This document shows positions 26,250-35,116 of a stretch of DNA of 64,000 nucleotides, piece by piece (position 1 is the first letter of the stretch; each line of letters starts with the position of its first letter). The stretch covers positions 124,001 through 188,000 of the forward strand of contig NZ_RJKR01000007.1 of assembly GCF_003752025.1 (NCBI RefSeq), given 5' to 3'. The translations under genes were made by a program, and so were the position numbers. Under the pieces are notes generated by a model. That model did no database searches. It saw only the letters and a list, made by a program, of their open reading frames with translations, and had not been told where the DNA came from. This stretch comes from Curtobacterium sp. PhB115. GTDB lineage: Bacteria > Actinomycetota > Actinomycetes > Actinomycetales > Microbacteriaceae.

Positions 26250-27080
26250 GTGCACCCCGTCCGCATCGACACCCTCGACGACCCCCGCCTCGACGACTTC
26301 GCCCGTCTCACCGACGTGGCGCTCCGCCGGGTGAGCGAGCCGGAGGGCGGCCTGTACATCGCCGAGTCGAACACGGTCATCGAGCGCGCGGTCCGCGCCG
26401 GGCACGTGCCGCGCAGCATCCTGGTGCAGGAGAAGTGGCTCGACAGCGTCCTGCCGCTCGTCGCCGACCACGACGGCCCCGTCTTCGTCGGCCCGGACGC
26501 CCTGCTCGAGGAACTCACCGGCTTCCGCATGCACCGCGGTGCGATCGCCGCCGTGCAGCGTCCCGAGCTGCCGACCGTCGCCGAGGTCGTGCGGGACGCG
26601 AAGCTCGTCGTCGTCCTCGAGGACATCGTCGACCACACCAACGTCGGAGCGGTCTTCCGCAGCGTCGCGGGCCTCGGCGCCGACGCGGTGCTCGTCAGCC
26701 CGCGCTGCGCCGACCCGCTGTACCGCCGGAGCGTCCGGGTGAGCATGGGCACGGTCCTGCAGGTGCCGTGGACGCGCATCGGCGACTGGCCGGCCGCCGG
26801 CGAGGAGCTGCGCGAGCAGGGCTTCCACCTCGCGGCGATGGCGCTCACCGACGACTCGGTCGACCTCGCCGAGTTCGTCCGGGACGTCCCCGGCAAGGTC
26901 GCGCTCGTGATGGGCACCGAGGGGCAGGGCCTCACGCCGGCTGCGATCGCCTCGGCCGACACCACGGTCCGGATCCCGATGGCGCACGGCGTCGACTCGC
27001 TCAACATCGCTGCGGCGAGCGCCGTCGGTCTGTGGGCGGTCACGCACGCCCAGCGGCTCGCCTCCTCGACGCGCGGCTGA
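26250..27080 (+). CDS. TrmH/SpoU family RNA 2'-O-methyltransferase
   Basis: The 276-residue protein has the SPOUT knot motifs: EDIVDHTNVGAVFRSVAGLGADAVL (motif 1), ALVMGTEGQGL (motif 2) and IPMAHGVDSLNIAAASAVGLW (motif 3). The N-terminal 100 residues form a substrate-binding extension seen in TrmH/RlmB relatives. It would methylate a ribose 2'-OH in rRNA or tRNA with S-adenosylmethionine; the target is unknown. The GTG start has AGGA upstream. The frame stays open through the gap but that part is antisense to the sirtuin gene. Confidence 0.9.
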   Translation: MHPVRIDTLDDPRLDDFARLTDVALRRVSEPEGGLYIAESNTVIERAVRAGHVPRSILVQEKWLDSVLPLVADHDGPVFVGPDALLEELTGFRMHRGAIAAVQRPELPTVAEVVRDAKLVVVLEDIVDHTNVGAVFRSVAGLGADAVLVSPRCADPLYRRSVRVSMGTVLQVPWTRIGDWPAAGEELREQGFHLAAMALTDDSVDLAEFVRDVPGKVALVMGTEGQGLTPAAIASADTTVRIPMAHGVDSLNIAAASAVGLWAVTHAQRLASSTRG

Positions 27081-27105
27081 CACCGGCCTGGAGGCGCGGG
27101 GCACG

Positions 27106-28629
27106 TCAGTCCCGCAGCAGCCGTCCGGCGCGGATCACCAGGGCACGATCGGTGCCCGGCTCCCCGACGAGGCACACGCCGACGGGTGCGCCGTCGACGG
27201 TGAGCGCCGGGGCGCTGACCGCGGGGAGCCCGCCGACGCTCGCGAGGCTCGTCATCGCGGTGGTCGCGGTCCGGGTCCGTTCGAGCGTCGCGGTGTCGGC
27301 GGAGACGAGCGGTGCTGGTCCGGGGACGGTGGGGAACAGGAGCGTCCTGCCGGCGAGCGCCGTGCGGATCGTCGCTCGCACCGTGCCGAGCCGTGCGACG
27401 GCCTCGGCGGTGGCGGTCGGGTCGTTCGCCCGGGCGGCGGCGAACCGGTCACCGACGACGGTGCTCAGCGCGCCGGGGTGGGCGTCGATCCAGGCGCCGT
27501 GGGCGGCGACGGCCTCGGCGGCCTGCACGAGGCGCAGGAGTTCGCGCAGCTCGTCGAGTGACGGGATCCCGAGGTCGGCGAGGTGCACGGTGCGGACGGG
27601 TTCGTCGAGTCCGGTGACGAACGTCCCGAAGGCCTCGGCGGTGTCGGGTTCGACGAGGTCCAGCAGTTCGGCCGGCACGAGCAGCTCCACATCGGTGCCT
27701 GTTGCGGCCGGCGGCACCGTGGCGTCGAGTGCGCCGAGCAGCACGTCGGAGCCTCGCGTGAGCCACCCCACCGTGTCGAACGACGGCGCGAGCGGCAGCA
27801 GCCCCTTGCGGGACACCGAGCCGTGCGTCGTCCGGAGGCCCCAGAGTCCCTGGTACGAGGCGGGGACCCGCACCGATCCTGCGGTGTCCGTGCCGATCCC
27901 GATCTCAGCCGTGCCGAGACGGACGGCCGATGCGGAACCGCTGGACGAGCCTCCAGGCAGTCGGGTCGCGACCGCCCCGTTGGGCGGGGTGCCGTGGTGT
28001 TCGTTGCGTCCCGTCAGGTTGTAGGCGAACTCGTCGGTGCGCGCGATCCCGCGGATCGCCGCGCCGGCGGTGAGGAGCGCGTCCACGGCGGCGGCCGGGA
28101 CGGTCTCGGCGGCTGCCTCGCGCAGGAACGTCGGGTTGCCGGCACCGACGGGGTGACCGGGGACGGCGTAGAGGTCCTTCACCGCGACGGTCATGCCGTC
28201 GAGCGGGCCGGCGCCGCTCGCGGGGACCAGTGGGTCGCCGACCACGCGCCAGATCGTCGTGTCGAACGCCTTCGGCCGTCCGGTGACGTGCGCTGCCTCG
28301 ATGCGCCAGGTGTCGCCGTCGCGCCGCCACAACTGGGTCTGGAGACCCTGCCCACCGTCGGTGAACCCGGACACCGAGACGACGAGCGCGAGCCCGTCGG
28401 CCAGGGGGCGGACCTCGACCCGCGTCAGCGACCGGGTCTGGACCCCACCCCGCGCGCTGCGGAACGCGCTGATCGCGTCGTGCCCGACGAGCAGGCCACG
28501 ATCGTCGCCGCGCATGGTGCCCGGGGCGTCGACGAAGGCGGCGTCGAGTGCGTCGAGGTCGTTCGCGGCGAGGGCGGCCTCGTACGCGTCGAGGGCGTCG
28601 AGGAGGCCGTCGGGTGCTCCTGCGGTCAT
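27106..28629 (-). CDS. AtzH-like domain fused to amidase signature enzyme
   Basis: The 507-residue protein has an N-terminal NTF2-like AtzH (DUF3225) domain at about residues 1-130 (GTMRGDDRGLLVGHDAISAFRS, LWRRDGDTWRIEAAHVT). The rest is an amidase-signature domain with catalytic Lys in VAVKDLYAVPGHP near 152, cis-Ser in PGGSSSGSASAV near 229 and nucleophile Ser in GTDTAGSVRVPAS near 250. AtzH and AtzE are separate subunits in s-triazine catabolism, where AtzE hydrolyses 1-carboxybiuret; here the two are one chain. Substrate is likely a small amide or urea derivative. The ATG overlaps the formamidase stop by 4 bp. Confidence 0.87.
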   Translation of the reverse strand: MTAGAPDGLLDALDAYEAALAANDLDALDAAFVDAPGTMRGDDRGLLVGHDAISAFRSARGGVQTRSLTRVEVRPLADGLALVVSVSGFTDGGQGLQTQLWRRDGDTWRIEAAHVTGRPKAFDTTIWRVVGDPLVPASGAGPLDGMTVAVKDLYAVPGHPVGAGNPTFLREAAAETVPAAAVDALLTAGAAIRGIARTDEFAYNLTGRNEHHGTPPNGAVATRLPGGSSSGSASAVRLGTAEIGIGTDTAGSVRVPASYQGLWGLRTTHGSVSRKGLLPLAPSFDTVGWLTRGSDVLLGALDATVPPAATGTDVELLVPAELLDLVEPDTAEAFGTFVTGLDEPVRTVHLADLGIPSLDELRELLRLVQAAEAVAAHGAWIDAHPGALSTVVGDRFAAARANDPTATAEAVARLGTVRATIRTALAGRTLLFPTVPGPAPLVSADTATLERTRTATTAMTSLASVGGLPAVSAPALTVDGAPVGVCLVGEPGTDRALVIRAGRLLRD

Positions 28630-29711
28630 CGGGTGGGCTCCTCGAAGTCGGCCTTGCGGATGCGGGCGTGCGCCCCGGTGACCAGGTCGACCACCTGCGA
28701 GATGTTGAAGTCCGTCGCGGCCGACAGGTACGCGTAGGCGAGGTGTCGCTCCATGCCCCAGCGGGCGCCGAGGATCGCGACGGCGTGCCGGACGCAGGCG
28801 CGGACCGCCTCGTCGAGGTCCGGGTCCATCCCGGTCGGGACGAGGAACTCGTGGGTCTCGACGAGCGGCCACACCAGGTCGCCGAACTGCCGCGCCGCCT
28901 GGTCGGCCGGCGTCAGGTCGAACCGGACGGTCGCGCGGAGCGAGGCCTCCATCGCGGTGAGCGCGACTTCGCCGTCGCCCTGCGCGAAGTGCGGGTCGCC
29001 GACGTACGCCAGCGCACCGGGGACGAGGACCGGCAGGTGGAGCTGCGCGCCGACCTGCAGCAGGTTCACGTCGATGTTGCCGCCGTGCCGGCCCGGTGGC
29101 ACCGAGTGCAGCCGCTCGCCGGGGGTGGCGACGCCCATGATGCCGAGGAAAGGGGCGAGCGGGAAGTGCGCGAAGCGGTCCCGGGCCGCGGTGAGCGGGA
29201 TGCGCCCACGGTCGCCTGCAGCGGTGGCGACCACGTCGGCGAAGACGCTCACCGTCGTGCCGTCGACCGGGTACTCCCCGCGCAGGGCACCACGGCCGTG
29301 CCGGTTCGACACCACCCCGTAGTGCACGCGCGGCAGCGTCTCGAGCACCGTCATGGTGAGGACGTCGCCGGGCTCGGCGCCCTCGACGGCGACCGGACCG
29401 GACACCACGTGCGGGCCGTCGACGCCGGCGTCCCGGTGGCCGCTCCTGGCGATCGCCACGGCGTCGTCGAGGACGTGCTCGGGCGCGACGCCGTGCGACC
29501 TGAAGTACGCGAGGGGGTCACTGCCCTGGTCGGGCAGGATCCCCTCGTGGCTGACGGTGTCGATGGTCACGTCCTCACCGGACGCGACCGTGATCGCCGG
29601 GCGGTCGTCGCCGTTCGGCAGCCGACCCCAGTGCACGGTGCCCGGTTCCACGGGCAGGTAGCGCGACGAACGGATCGGGCCGTCGCCGGGCTGCAGGGTG
29701 GGGACGGTCAT
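28626..29711 (-). CDS. Acetamidase/formamidase family protein
   Basis: The 361-residue protein matches the FmdA/AmdA family: VHWGRLPNGDDRPAITV near the N-terminus, VTIDTVSHEGI, GPHVVSGPVAVEGAEPGDVL, the VPPGRHGGNIDV region and the metal-site motif GDPHFAQGDGEVALTAMEAS. Such enzymes release ammonia from formamide or acetamide and often sit in nitrogen-assimilation clusters. It lies between the GntR regulator and the AtzH-amidase gene with ATGA overlaps on both sides, so all three are co-translated. Confidence 0.9.
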   Translation of the reverse strand: MTVPTLQPGDGPIRSSRYLPVEPGTVHWGRLPNGDDRPAITVASGEDVTIDTVSHEGILPDQGSDPLAYFRSHGVAPEHVLDDAVAIARSGHRDAGVDGPHVVSGPVAVEGAEPGDVLTMTVLETLPRVHYGVVSNRHGRGALRGEYPVDGTTVSVFADVVATAAGDRGRIPLTAARDRFAHFPLAPFLGIMGVATPGERLHSVPPGRHGGNIDVNLLQVGAQLHLPVLVPGALAYVGDPHFAQGDGEVALTAMEASLRATVRFDLTPADQAARQFGDLVWPLVETHEFLVPTGMDPDLDEAVRACVRHAVAILGARWGMERHLAYAYLSAATDFNISQVVDLVTGAHARIRKADFEEPTR

Positions 29712-30400
29712 CGGTCGGCCTTCCGTTCGACGAGGTGGGCGACGTCGGCGAGGTGAGCGGTCATCGCGTCGCGCGCGCCGTCCTCGTCGTGGCGCTGGAT
29801 GCAGTCGAGGATCCGCTCGTGCCAGACGAACGACGACCGGCGTCCCTCGCTGGTGCTGTGCGACCGGGCACGGACGTCCTGTACCCACCCGCTGCTGAGC
29901 TCGCACAGGGACACCAGCAACGGGTTGCCCGAAGCACGTGCCACCTGCACGTGGAAGGCGACGTCCTGCGCCAGGGACTCCTCCGGGCTGAGTCCGGCGT
30001 GCGTCGCGGCGAGGATGCGTTCGAGGGCGAGCAGGTCCGCCGCACCGGCGCGGGCCGCGGCGAGGCCGGCCACCCGGGGTTCGACCACGGTGCGGAACTC
30101 GGCGACGTGCTCCGCGCGCTGCGCCAGGTCGTCGCCGTGGGCCGCGCCGGTCTGGTGCTCCAGCAGCGCGGTGGCCTCCTCGGAGCGCGGCAGGACGACG
30201 GTGCCGCGGCCGGGGGTCCGCGAGACCAGTCGGCGGCGCTCGAGTTCCTGCATGGCCTCGCGCACGGTCGTCCTGGACACCGCGAGGTCCTCGGCCAAGG
30301 TCCGTTCCGGCGGGAGCTTGTCACCGGGCGCCAGGTCCTCGAGCACCAGACGTGCGAGGTGCGCAGCGGTCGCGGCGCTCAGGGTGCGTCCTCTCTGCAT
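29708..30400 (-). CDS. GntR family (FadR-type) transcriptional regulator
   Basis: The 230-residue regulator has an N-terminal winged helix with GDKLPPERTLAEDLAVSRTTVREAMQEL and a wing ending GRGTVV, followed by an FCD-type helical effector domain containing FRTVVEPRVAGLAA, DVAFHVQVARASGNPLL and WHERILDCIQRHDEDGARDAM. The His and Asp residues of the FCD metal site are present. It likely represses the amidase operon and the divergent amidohydrolase gene until an effector acid or amide appears. The ATG at 30400 is used; an in-frame ATG at 30421 would add seven residues. Confidence 0.9.
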   Translation of the reverse strand: MQRGRTLSAATAAHLARLVLEDLAPGDKLPPERTLAEDLAVSRTTVREAMQELERRRLVSRTPGRGTVVLPRSEEATALLEHQTGAAHGDDLAQRAEHVAEFRTVVEPRVAGLAAARAGAADLLALERILAATHAGLSPEESLAQDVAFHVQVARASGNPLLVSLCELSSGWVQDVRARSHSTSEGRRSSFVWHERILDCIQRHDEDGARDAMTAHLADVAHLVERKADR

Positions 30401-30438
30401 GGGCAGGAGCCTACGGTCCATTGGTCTGCTTGGTTCAT

Positions 30439-30449
30439 TGGTACGACCA
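30439..30449. promoter_or_regulatory. FadR-type operator TGGTACGACCA
   Basis: A TGGT-N3-ACCA palindrome, the core recognised by FadR-subfamily GntR regulators, lies 39 bases before the regulator start and 88 bases before the divergent amidohydrolase. A related half-site TTGGTCTG is at 30421. It is the obvious target for the adjacent regulator. Confidence 0.65.
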
Positions 30450-30536
30450 GCTTTTACACGCTCGTCACACGGGGCGTCGGAACCGGAAACACGGCGGGCG
30501 AATGGTGGGTCACGTCCGATCCGAGGAGGACCCACC

Positions 30537-31859
30537 ATGGACCTGATCCTGCGAACCGCACGGCTGACCGACGGCCGACTGGTCGACGTCCACGTCACCG
30601 ACGGCACGATCGTCCGGGTCGCCGACGCCGGTGCCGACGGGGCACCGACCGGTGCGGCGGACGTCGTGGACTGCGCCGGCCGCGTCGTGATCCCTGGGCT
30701 CATCGAGGCGCACCTGCACGTCGACAAGGCACTGCTCGACCGCGAACGGCCCAACCCGGACGGCACCCTCGCCGGCGCGATCGCCGTGACGGGGGAGCTC
30801 AAGCGCGGCTTCACCCACGACTCCGTGCGCGACCGGGCCCGGACCCTGCTCGACCAGGCGATCACGAACGGCACCACACTCGTCCGCGCGCACCCCGACG
30901 TCGACCCGATCGTGGGACTGACCGGTGTCGAAGTGCTCCTCGGCCTGCGCGACGAGTACCGCGACGCCCTGGACCTGCAGGTCGTCGCGTTCCCGCAAGA
31001 GGGGATCGCGAAGGCCCCGGGCACGCTCGCACTGCTGCGGGAGGCGCTCGCCGCGGGAGCCGACGTCATCGGCGGCTGCACCTACAACGAGGCGACCCTG
31101 GCCGCGTGCCACGAGCACGTCGAGACCGTCCTCGACCTCGCCGAGGAGTTCGGCGTGCCGGCCGACCTGCACGCCGACTTCGCCGACGACACGTCCGATC
31201 CGCGGTTCGCCCTCGCCGGACACATCGCCGACCAGGTCGCCGCGCGGGGACTGCAGGACCGGGTCGCCCTCGGACACGTGACGTCGCTCGCGAGCCTGCC
31301 GCGAGCCTCGCGCACCGACCTGCTCCTGAAGCTGGCCGCAGCGGGCGTCGCCGTCGTGCCCCTGCCGGCCACCGACCTGCACCTCGGCGGACGCTCGGAC
31401 GACCACGACGTCCGGCGCGGCGTCGTCCCGGTCCGCGAACTCTGGGCGGCCGGCGTCACCAGCGCCTACTCGTCGAACAACGTCCGGAACGCGTTCACCC
31501 CGTTCGGCAACGCGGACATGCTCGACATCGGGCTGCTGCTCGCCCAGGTGGGGCACCTGTCCGGCCCGGACGACCTCGCGCGGGTGCTCGAGATGGCCAC
31601 GGCGTCCGCGGCCGGGGTCGTCGGGGTCGCGGACACGTACGGCATCCGGCCCGGAGCGGCGGCGGACCTCGTCGTCCTGTCCACCACCGATCCGGCGGGC
31701 GTGCTGCTCGACCGGCCTGACCGGGACCTCGTCCTCAAGCGCGGCCGCGTCGTCGCGGAGACCACCAGGACCACCCGACTCACCAGGCCCACCCCCGGAC
31801 TCACCACCGGCCTCACCACCGGACTCACCACTCGATCGAAGGAACCCATCCATGCGTGA
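30537..31859 (+). CDS. Cytosine-deaminase-like amidohydrolase
   Basis: The 440-residue amidohydrolase has the metal-binding HxH in EAHLHVDKAL (residues about 59-61), a His in DLHADF near 211, and GHVTSL near 246. In cytosine deaminase the last ligand is an Asp in a GHDD/SDN motif; here the aligned stretch reads SSNNVRNAFTPFG near 312, so the Asp is Asn. The enzyme may still work with changed metal use, or act on another substrate such as a cyclic amide or urea. The C-terminus is a Thr/Pro/Leu repeat. GAGGAGG precedes the ATG. It diverges from the GntR operon and likely shares its control. Confidence 0.87.
   Translation: MDLILRTARLTDGRLVDVHVTDGTIVRVADAGADGAPTGAADVVDCAGRVVIPGLIEAHLHVDKALLDRERPNPDGTLAGAIAVTGELKRGFTHDSVRDRARTLLDQAITNGTTLVRAHPDVDPIVGLTGVEVLLGLRDEYRDALDLQVVAFPQEGIAKAPGTLALLREALAAGADVIGGCTYNEATLAACHEHVETVLDLAEEFGVPADLHADFADDTSDPRFALAGHIADQVAARGLQDRVALGHVTSLASLPRASRTDLLLKLAAAGVAVVPLPATDLHLGGRSDDHDVRRGVVPVRELWAAGVTSAYSSNNVRNAFTPFGNADMLDIGLLLAQVGHLSGPDDLARVLEMATASAAGVVGVADTYGIRPGAAADLVVLSTTDPAGVLLDRPDRDLVLKRGRVVAETTRTTRLTRPTPGLTTGLTTGLTTRSKEPIHA
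31770..31836. repeat. 12-bp coding repeat at the end of the amidohydrolase gene
   Basis: Degenerate units of the type ACTCACCACCGG encode the Thr/Leu/Gly-rich C-terminus (TTGLTTGLTT). The unit is a multiple of three bases, so length changes would stay in frame. Confidence 0.75.
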
Positions 31860-32487
31860 ACGGATCCCGCACGAGGTCGTCGCCTCGGTCCTCGCCGGCG
31901 CGACGGCGTTCATCGGCGGCAACGCCCTGCACCTGCCCACCTGGGCGATCTTCATCAGCTGGGCGGGGATGTTCCTGCTCGGCGCGAAGCCCACGCTCCG
32001 GAACGCCACCCGGCTGTGGGCAGCGATGCCGATCGGGTCCGCGTTCGGACTCGTGATCGTGCTGCTCGACCAGCGCTTCGGCACGGTCCTCGGAGCCGGT
32101 CAGGCCGCGCAGAACACGGTGCTGGCGGTGCTCATCCTGGTCGTGAACTGCGCCCTCATGTACACCGGCCGCACGAAGCTGTTCGGGCTCGTTCCCGGGA
32201 TGTTCCTCGGGTTCGCCTCGTTCTTCGCCACGTGCTTCGGCGGGTTCGGGTTCGACCCGGGCAACGCGTGGGCGGCCTGGCTGTCGGTCGTGGCGATGAA
32301 CGCGCTCGGCCCGGTGTTCGCGTACCTGTCCCGTCGACTGACCTTCGCCCGCGCCGACGCGACGGTGACCGCGCCCGTGCCCGACGCGAGCGCGACGGTG
32401 CCCTCCGCTGCGACCCCGACCGCCGCGTCCGCCGCCCCGAACCCGACCACGGCGTCCGCCGAGCCGCCCGTCGCAGCCCGGGTCTAG
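31852..32487 (+). CDS. DUF1097 family membrane protein
   Basis: The 211-residue protein has five or six membrane helices in the first 160 residues (ASVLAGATAFIGG, WAIFISWAGMFLLG, FGLVIVLLDQ, TVLAVLILVVNCALM, LFGLVPGMFLGFASFFATCFGG) and a 45-residue Ala/Pro/Thr tail. DUF1097 proteins are of unknown function; the position downstream of an amidohydrolase suggests uptake or sensing of its substrate, which is inference. Its ATG lies 8 bp inside the end of the amidohydrolase gene, so translation is coupled. Confidence 0.85.
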   Translation: MRERIPHEVVASVLAGATAFIGGNALHLPTWAIFISWAGMFLLGAKPTLRNATRLWAAMPIGSAFGLVIVLLDQRFGTVLGAGQAAQNTVLAVLILVVNCALMYTGRTKLFGLVPGMFLGFASFFATCFGGFGFDPGNAWAAWLSVVAMNALGPVFAYLSRRLTFARADATVTAPVPDASATVPSAATPTAASAAPNPTTASAEPPVAARV

Positions 32488-32498
32488 GCGCGGCCCGG

Positions 32499-32504
32499 TA
32501 CGCT
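32499..32504 (+). promoter_or_regulatory. -10-like TACGCT of the carboxypeptidase gene
   Basis: TACGCT with eight bases to the GTG at 32513; fits a leaderless message. Confidence 0.45.
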
Positions 32505-32512
32505 CGGGTCCC

Positions 32513-33742
32513 GTGTCACGAGTCGTCCGCCGCCCCCGTTCCGCCGTCCGGAGGCCGGTGACGATCTCCGTCATCGCGGTGCTCGTGCTGGCGGTGGGCT
32601 ACCTCGTCGCCGCGGCCGTCGTGCCCTTCGCCCCGGCGAGCGCCACGACCACCACATACTCGGCCCCGACGTCGAGCGTGCCCGCCCTGAGCTTCCCCGG
32701 CTACGGCGCCACCGCGGTCGAGGCAACCGACTTCCCGGAGAGCCTCCGCACCAGCGGCGACACGAAGCCGCGGTCGATCGCGAGCATCACGAAGGTCGTC
32801 ACGGCGTTGGTCGTGCTCGACGAGAAGCCGATGGCGGCGGGGGAGTCCGGCCCGGCCATCACCTTCACGCCGAAGATGGAGTCGCTCTACGCGAAGTACG
32901 CCGCCCTGAACGGCGAGGTCGCCCCGATGCCCGCGGGGCTGGAGCTCACCGAGCACCAGGCGTTCCAGGTGATGCTCATGAAGTCGGCGAACAACTACGC
33001 CGGCGCCCTCGCGATCTGGGCCTTCGGCTCGATCGCCGAGTACGAGCAGGCGGCGACGAAGTGGCTCGAGGAGCACGACCTCGACGACACCACGATCCAC
33101 GAGCCGACCGGCCTCGACCCGGACAACACCTCGACGGCGACGGACCTGGTCGACCTCGGGCAGCTCGCACTCGCGAACCCGGTGGTCAAGGAGATCGTCG
33201 GCACGAAGGACGTCACGATCCCGACGGTCGGCGAGATCGAGAACTCGAACAAGCTGCTGGGGCTCGACGGCATCGAGGGCATCAAGACGGGCACCCTCGA
33301 CGAGGCCGGCGCGTGCCTGCTGTTCGCGGCGACGTACGAGCGCGGCGGGCGGGACGTCACGGTCATCGGCGTGATGCTCGGCGGGGTCGACCACGACTCG
33401 CTCGACGTCGACGTGCAACGGCTGCTCCGGTCGGTCGCGGACAACTTCCAGGTGGTGACGCTGACCCACGCCGGGCAGACCTTCGGGACGTTCTCGACGC
33501 CGTGGCAGGACGAGGCCGACGCCGTGAGCGCGAAGGCTGCAGAGGTCCTGGTGTGGGGGAAGACGAAGGTCCGCGCGAAGGCGCACCTGGACCGTGTCAC
33601 CCTCGGGACGAAGGGCGAGCGGGTCGGCAAGGTCCGGTTCACCGTGACGGACCACGACCCGGTGACGGTGCCGCTCGTGCTCGAACGAGCCATCGACGAC
33701 CCGGGCGTCTGGTGGCGCTGGACGAACCCGTTCCAGGGCTAG
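32513..33742 (+). CDS. D-alanyl-D-alanine carboxypeptidase (S11, PBP5-like)
   Basis: The 409-residue protein has an N-terminal membrane anchor or signal (ISVIAVLVLAVGYLVAAAVV) and the penicillin-binding motifs SITK near residue 90, SAN in LMKSANNYAG and KTGT in GIKTGTLDEAGACL. It would trim D-Ala from peptidoglycan stem peptides outside the membrane. The C-terminal 120 residues form a beta-rich domain. The start is a GTG eight bases after a TACGCT box, and the arginine-rich N-terminus fits a signal anchor. Confidence 0.9.
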   Translation: MSRVVRRPRSAVRRPVTISVIAVLVLAVGYLVAAAVVPFAPASATTTTYSAPTSSVPALSFPGYGATAVEATDFPESLRTSGDTKPRSIASITKVVTALVVLDEKPMAAGESGPAITFTPKMESLYAKYAALNGEVAPMPAGLELTEHQAFQVMLMKSANNYAGALAIWAFGSIAEYEQAATKWLEEHDLDDTTIHEPTGLDPDNTSTATDLVDLGQLALANPVVKEIVGTKDVTIPTVGEIENSNKLLGLDGIEGIKTGTLDEAGACLLFAATYERGGRDVTVIGVMLGGVDHDSLDVDVQRLLRSVADNFQVVTLTHAGQTFGTFSTPWQDEADAVSAKAAEVLVWGKTKVRAKAHLDRVTLGTKGERVGKVRFTVTDHDPVTVPLVLERAIDDPGVWWRWTNPFQG

Positions 33743-33747
33743 CGCCG

Positions 33748-33753
33748 TAGGGT
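33748..33753 (+). promoter_or_regulatory. -10-like TAGGGT of the serine hydrolase gene
   Basis: TAGGGT with seven bases to the GTG at 33761; fits a leaderless message. Confidence 0.45.
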
Positions 33754-33760
33754 CGGACGG

Positions 33761-35107
33761 GTGACGACGACGACGACGTTCCCCCGGACCACCCCCTCCG
33801 CCCTCGGCATCGACGCCCGCGGCGTGCTGGCGTTCCTCGACGCGCTCGAGTCCACCCCCGACGTGGAGCCGCACAGCCTGGTGCTCCTCCGGCACGGGCA
33901 GGTCGCCGCTTCCGGGTGGTGGCACCCGTACGCCGCCGACCGCGTCCACCTGCTGTACTCGCTCAGCAAGAGCTTCACCGCCGCCGCGGTCGGGATCGCC
34001 GTCCGCGAGGGCCTGGTCGACCTCGACGCGACGGCGCTGTCGTACTTCCCCGAGCTCGACGCCGAGGTCGTCGACGAGCGCAGCCGGCGGATCCGCGTGC
34101 GACACCTGCTGGCGATGGCGAGCGGCCACCGCGAGGAGACCATCGACCGTGTCCGCGCGCTCGATGCGGAGGACACGGTCCGCGGGTTCCTCCTGCTGCC
34201 GCCGGACGAGGAGCCGGGCACCGTCTTCGCGTACAACCAGCCGTGCACGTACACCCTCGCCGCGATCGTCCGTCGGGTCAGCGGCGGCTCGCTCGTCGAG
34301 TACCTCCGCCCGCGGCTCCTCGACCCGCTCGGCATCGACGACCTCGCGTGGCGCCGTGACGACTCCGGCGCGGAACTCGGCTACAGCGGCTGCTACGCCC
34401 CGACGGCCGCGGTCGCCGCCCTCGGGCAGCTGTACCTGCAGCGCGGCGTGTGGGAGGGCGAGCGGATCCTCGACGAGGACTGGGTCGCCGCCGCGACGAG
34501 CACGCAGGTCGCGAACCCGGACGAGGGCAACCCGGACTGGTCCCAGGGCTACGGCTTCCAGTTCTGGATGGCCCGGCACGGCTTCCGCGGCGACGGCGCC
34601 TACGGGCAGTTCTGCGTCGTCCTGCCGGAGCACGACGTCGTCCTCGCGCTCACCGGCCAGAGTGCGGACATGCAGGCGGTCCTCGACGCGGCCTGGCAGC
34701 ACCTGCTGCCCGCCTTCGACGGTCCGTCGGACGCGGCCGCGGACACCGCCCTGGAGGCCCGACTCGCCTCCCTGGGGCTGCCTGCGGTGATCGGCGGGCC
34801 GCTCCATGGCCTCGCCGACGTCGGTCCGTTCGCCCGCGACGGCGACGGGTGGCGGCTCACGCTCGACGTCGACGGTGGCAGGTTGTCCGTTCCGGTCGGC
34901 CAGGGGGAGTGGCTGGTCGAGGGCGCGCTGGCGGCGAGCGGTGCGGTGGACCCCGACGGCAGCACCGTCACGGTCGACGTGCGGTTCGTCGAGACCCCGC
35001 ACCTGGCGCACGTCCGGATCGACACCACCACCGGTGCGGTCACGTCGTCGTGGGCGACCGAGCCGCTGCACGACGGACCACTCACGCTGCGGCGGCCGAC
35101 GGACTGA
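33761..35107 (+). CDS. Beta-lactamase family serine hydrolase
   Basis: The 448-residue protein has the class C beta-lactamase/esterase fold: SxxK in LYSLSKSFTAAAVG near residue 72, a Tyr-x-Asn type motif in FAYNQPCTYTLA and a C-terminal domain with WSQGYGFQFWMARHG. There is no signal peptide, so it is probably cytoplasmic and acts as an esterase or peptidase rather than a beta-lactamase. The last 110 residues form an extra beta domain. It directly follows the carboxypeptidase gene but has its own -10-like box. Confidence 0.85.
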   Translation: MTTTTTFPRTTPSALGIDARGVLAFLDALESTPDVEPHSLVLLRHGQVAASGWWHPYAADRVHLLYSLSKSFTAAAVGIAVREGLVDLDATALSYFPELDAEVVDERSRRIRVRHLLAMASGHREETIDRVRALDAEDTVRGFLLLPPDEEPGTVFAYNQPCTYTLAAIVRRVSGGSLVEYLRPRLLDPLGIDDLAWRRDDSGAELGYSGCYAPTAAVAALGQLYLQRGVWEGERILDEDWVAAATSTQVANPDEGNPDWSQGYGFQFWMARHGFRGDGAYGQFCVVLPEHDVVLALTGQSADMQAVLDAAWQHLLPAFDGPSDAAADTALEARLASLGLPAVIGGPLHGLADVGPFARDGDGWRLTLDVDGGRLSVPVGQGEWLVEGALAASGAVDPDGSTVTVDVRFVETPHLAHVRIDTTTGAVTSSWATEPLHDGPLTLRRPTD

Positions 35108-35116
35108 AGGCCCTCA

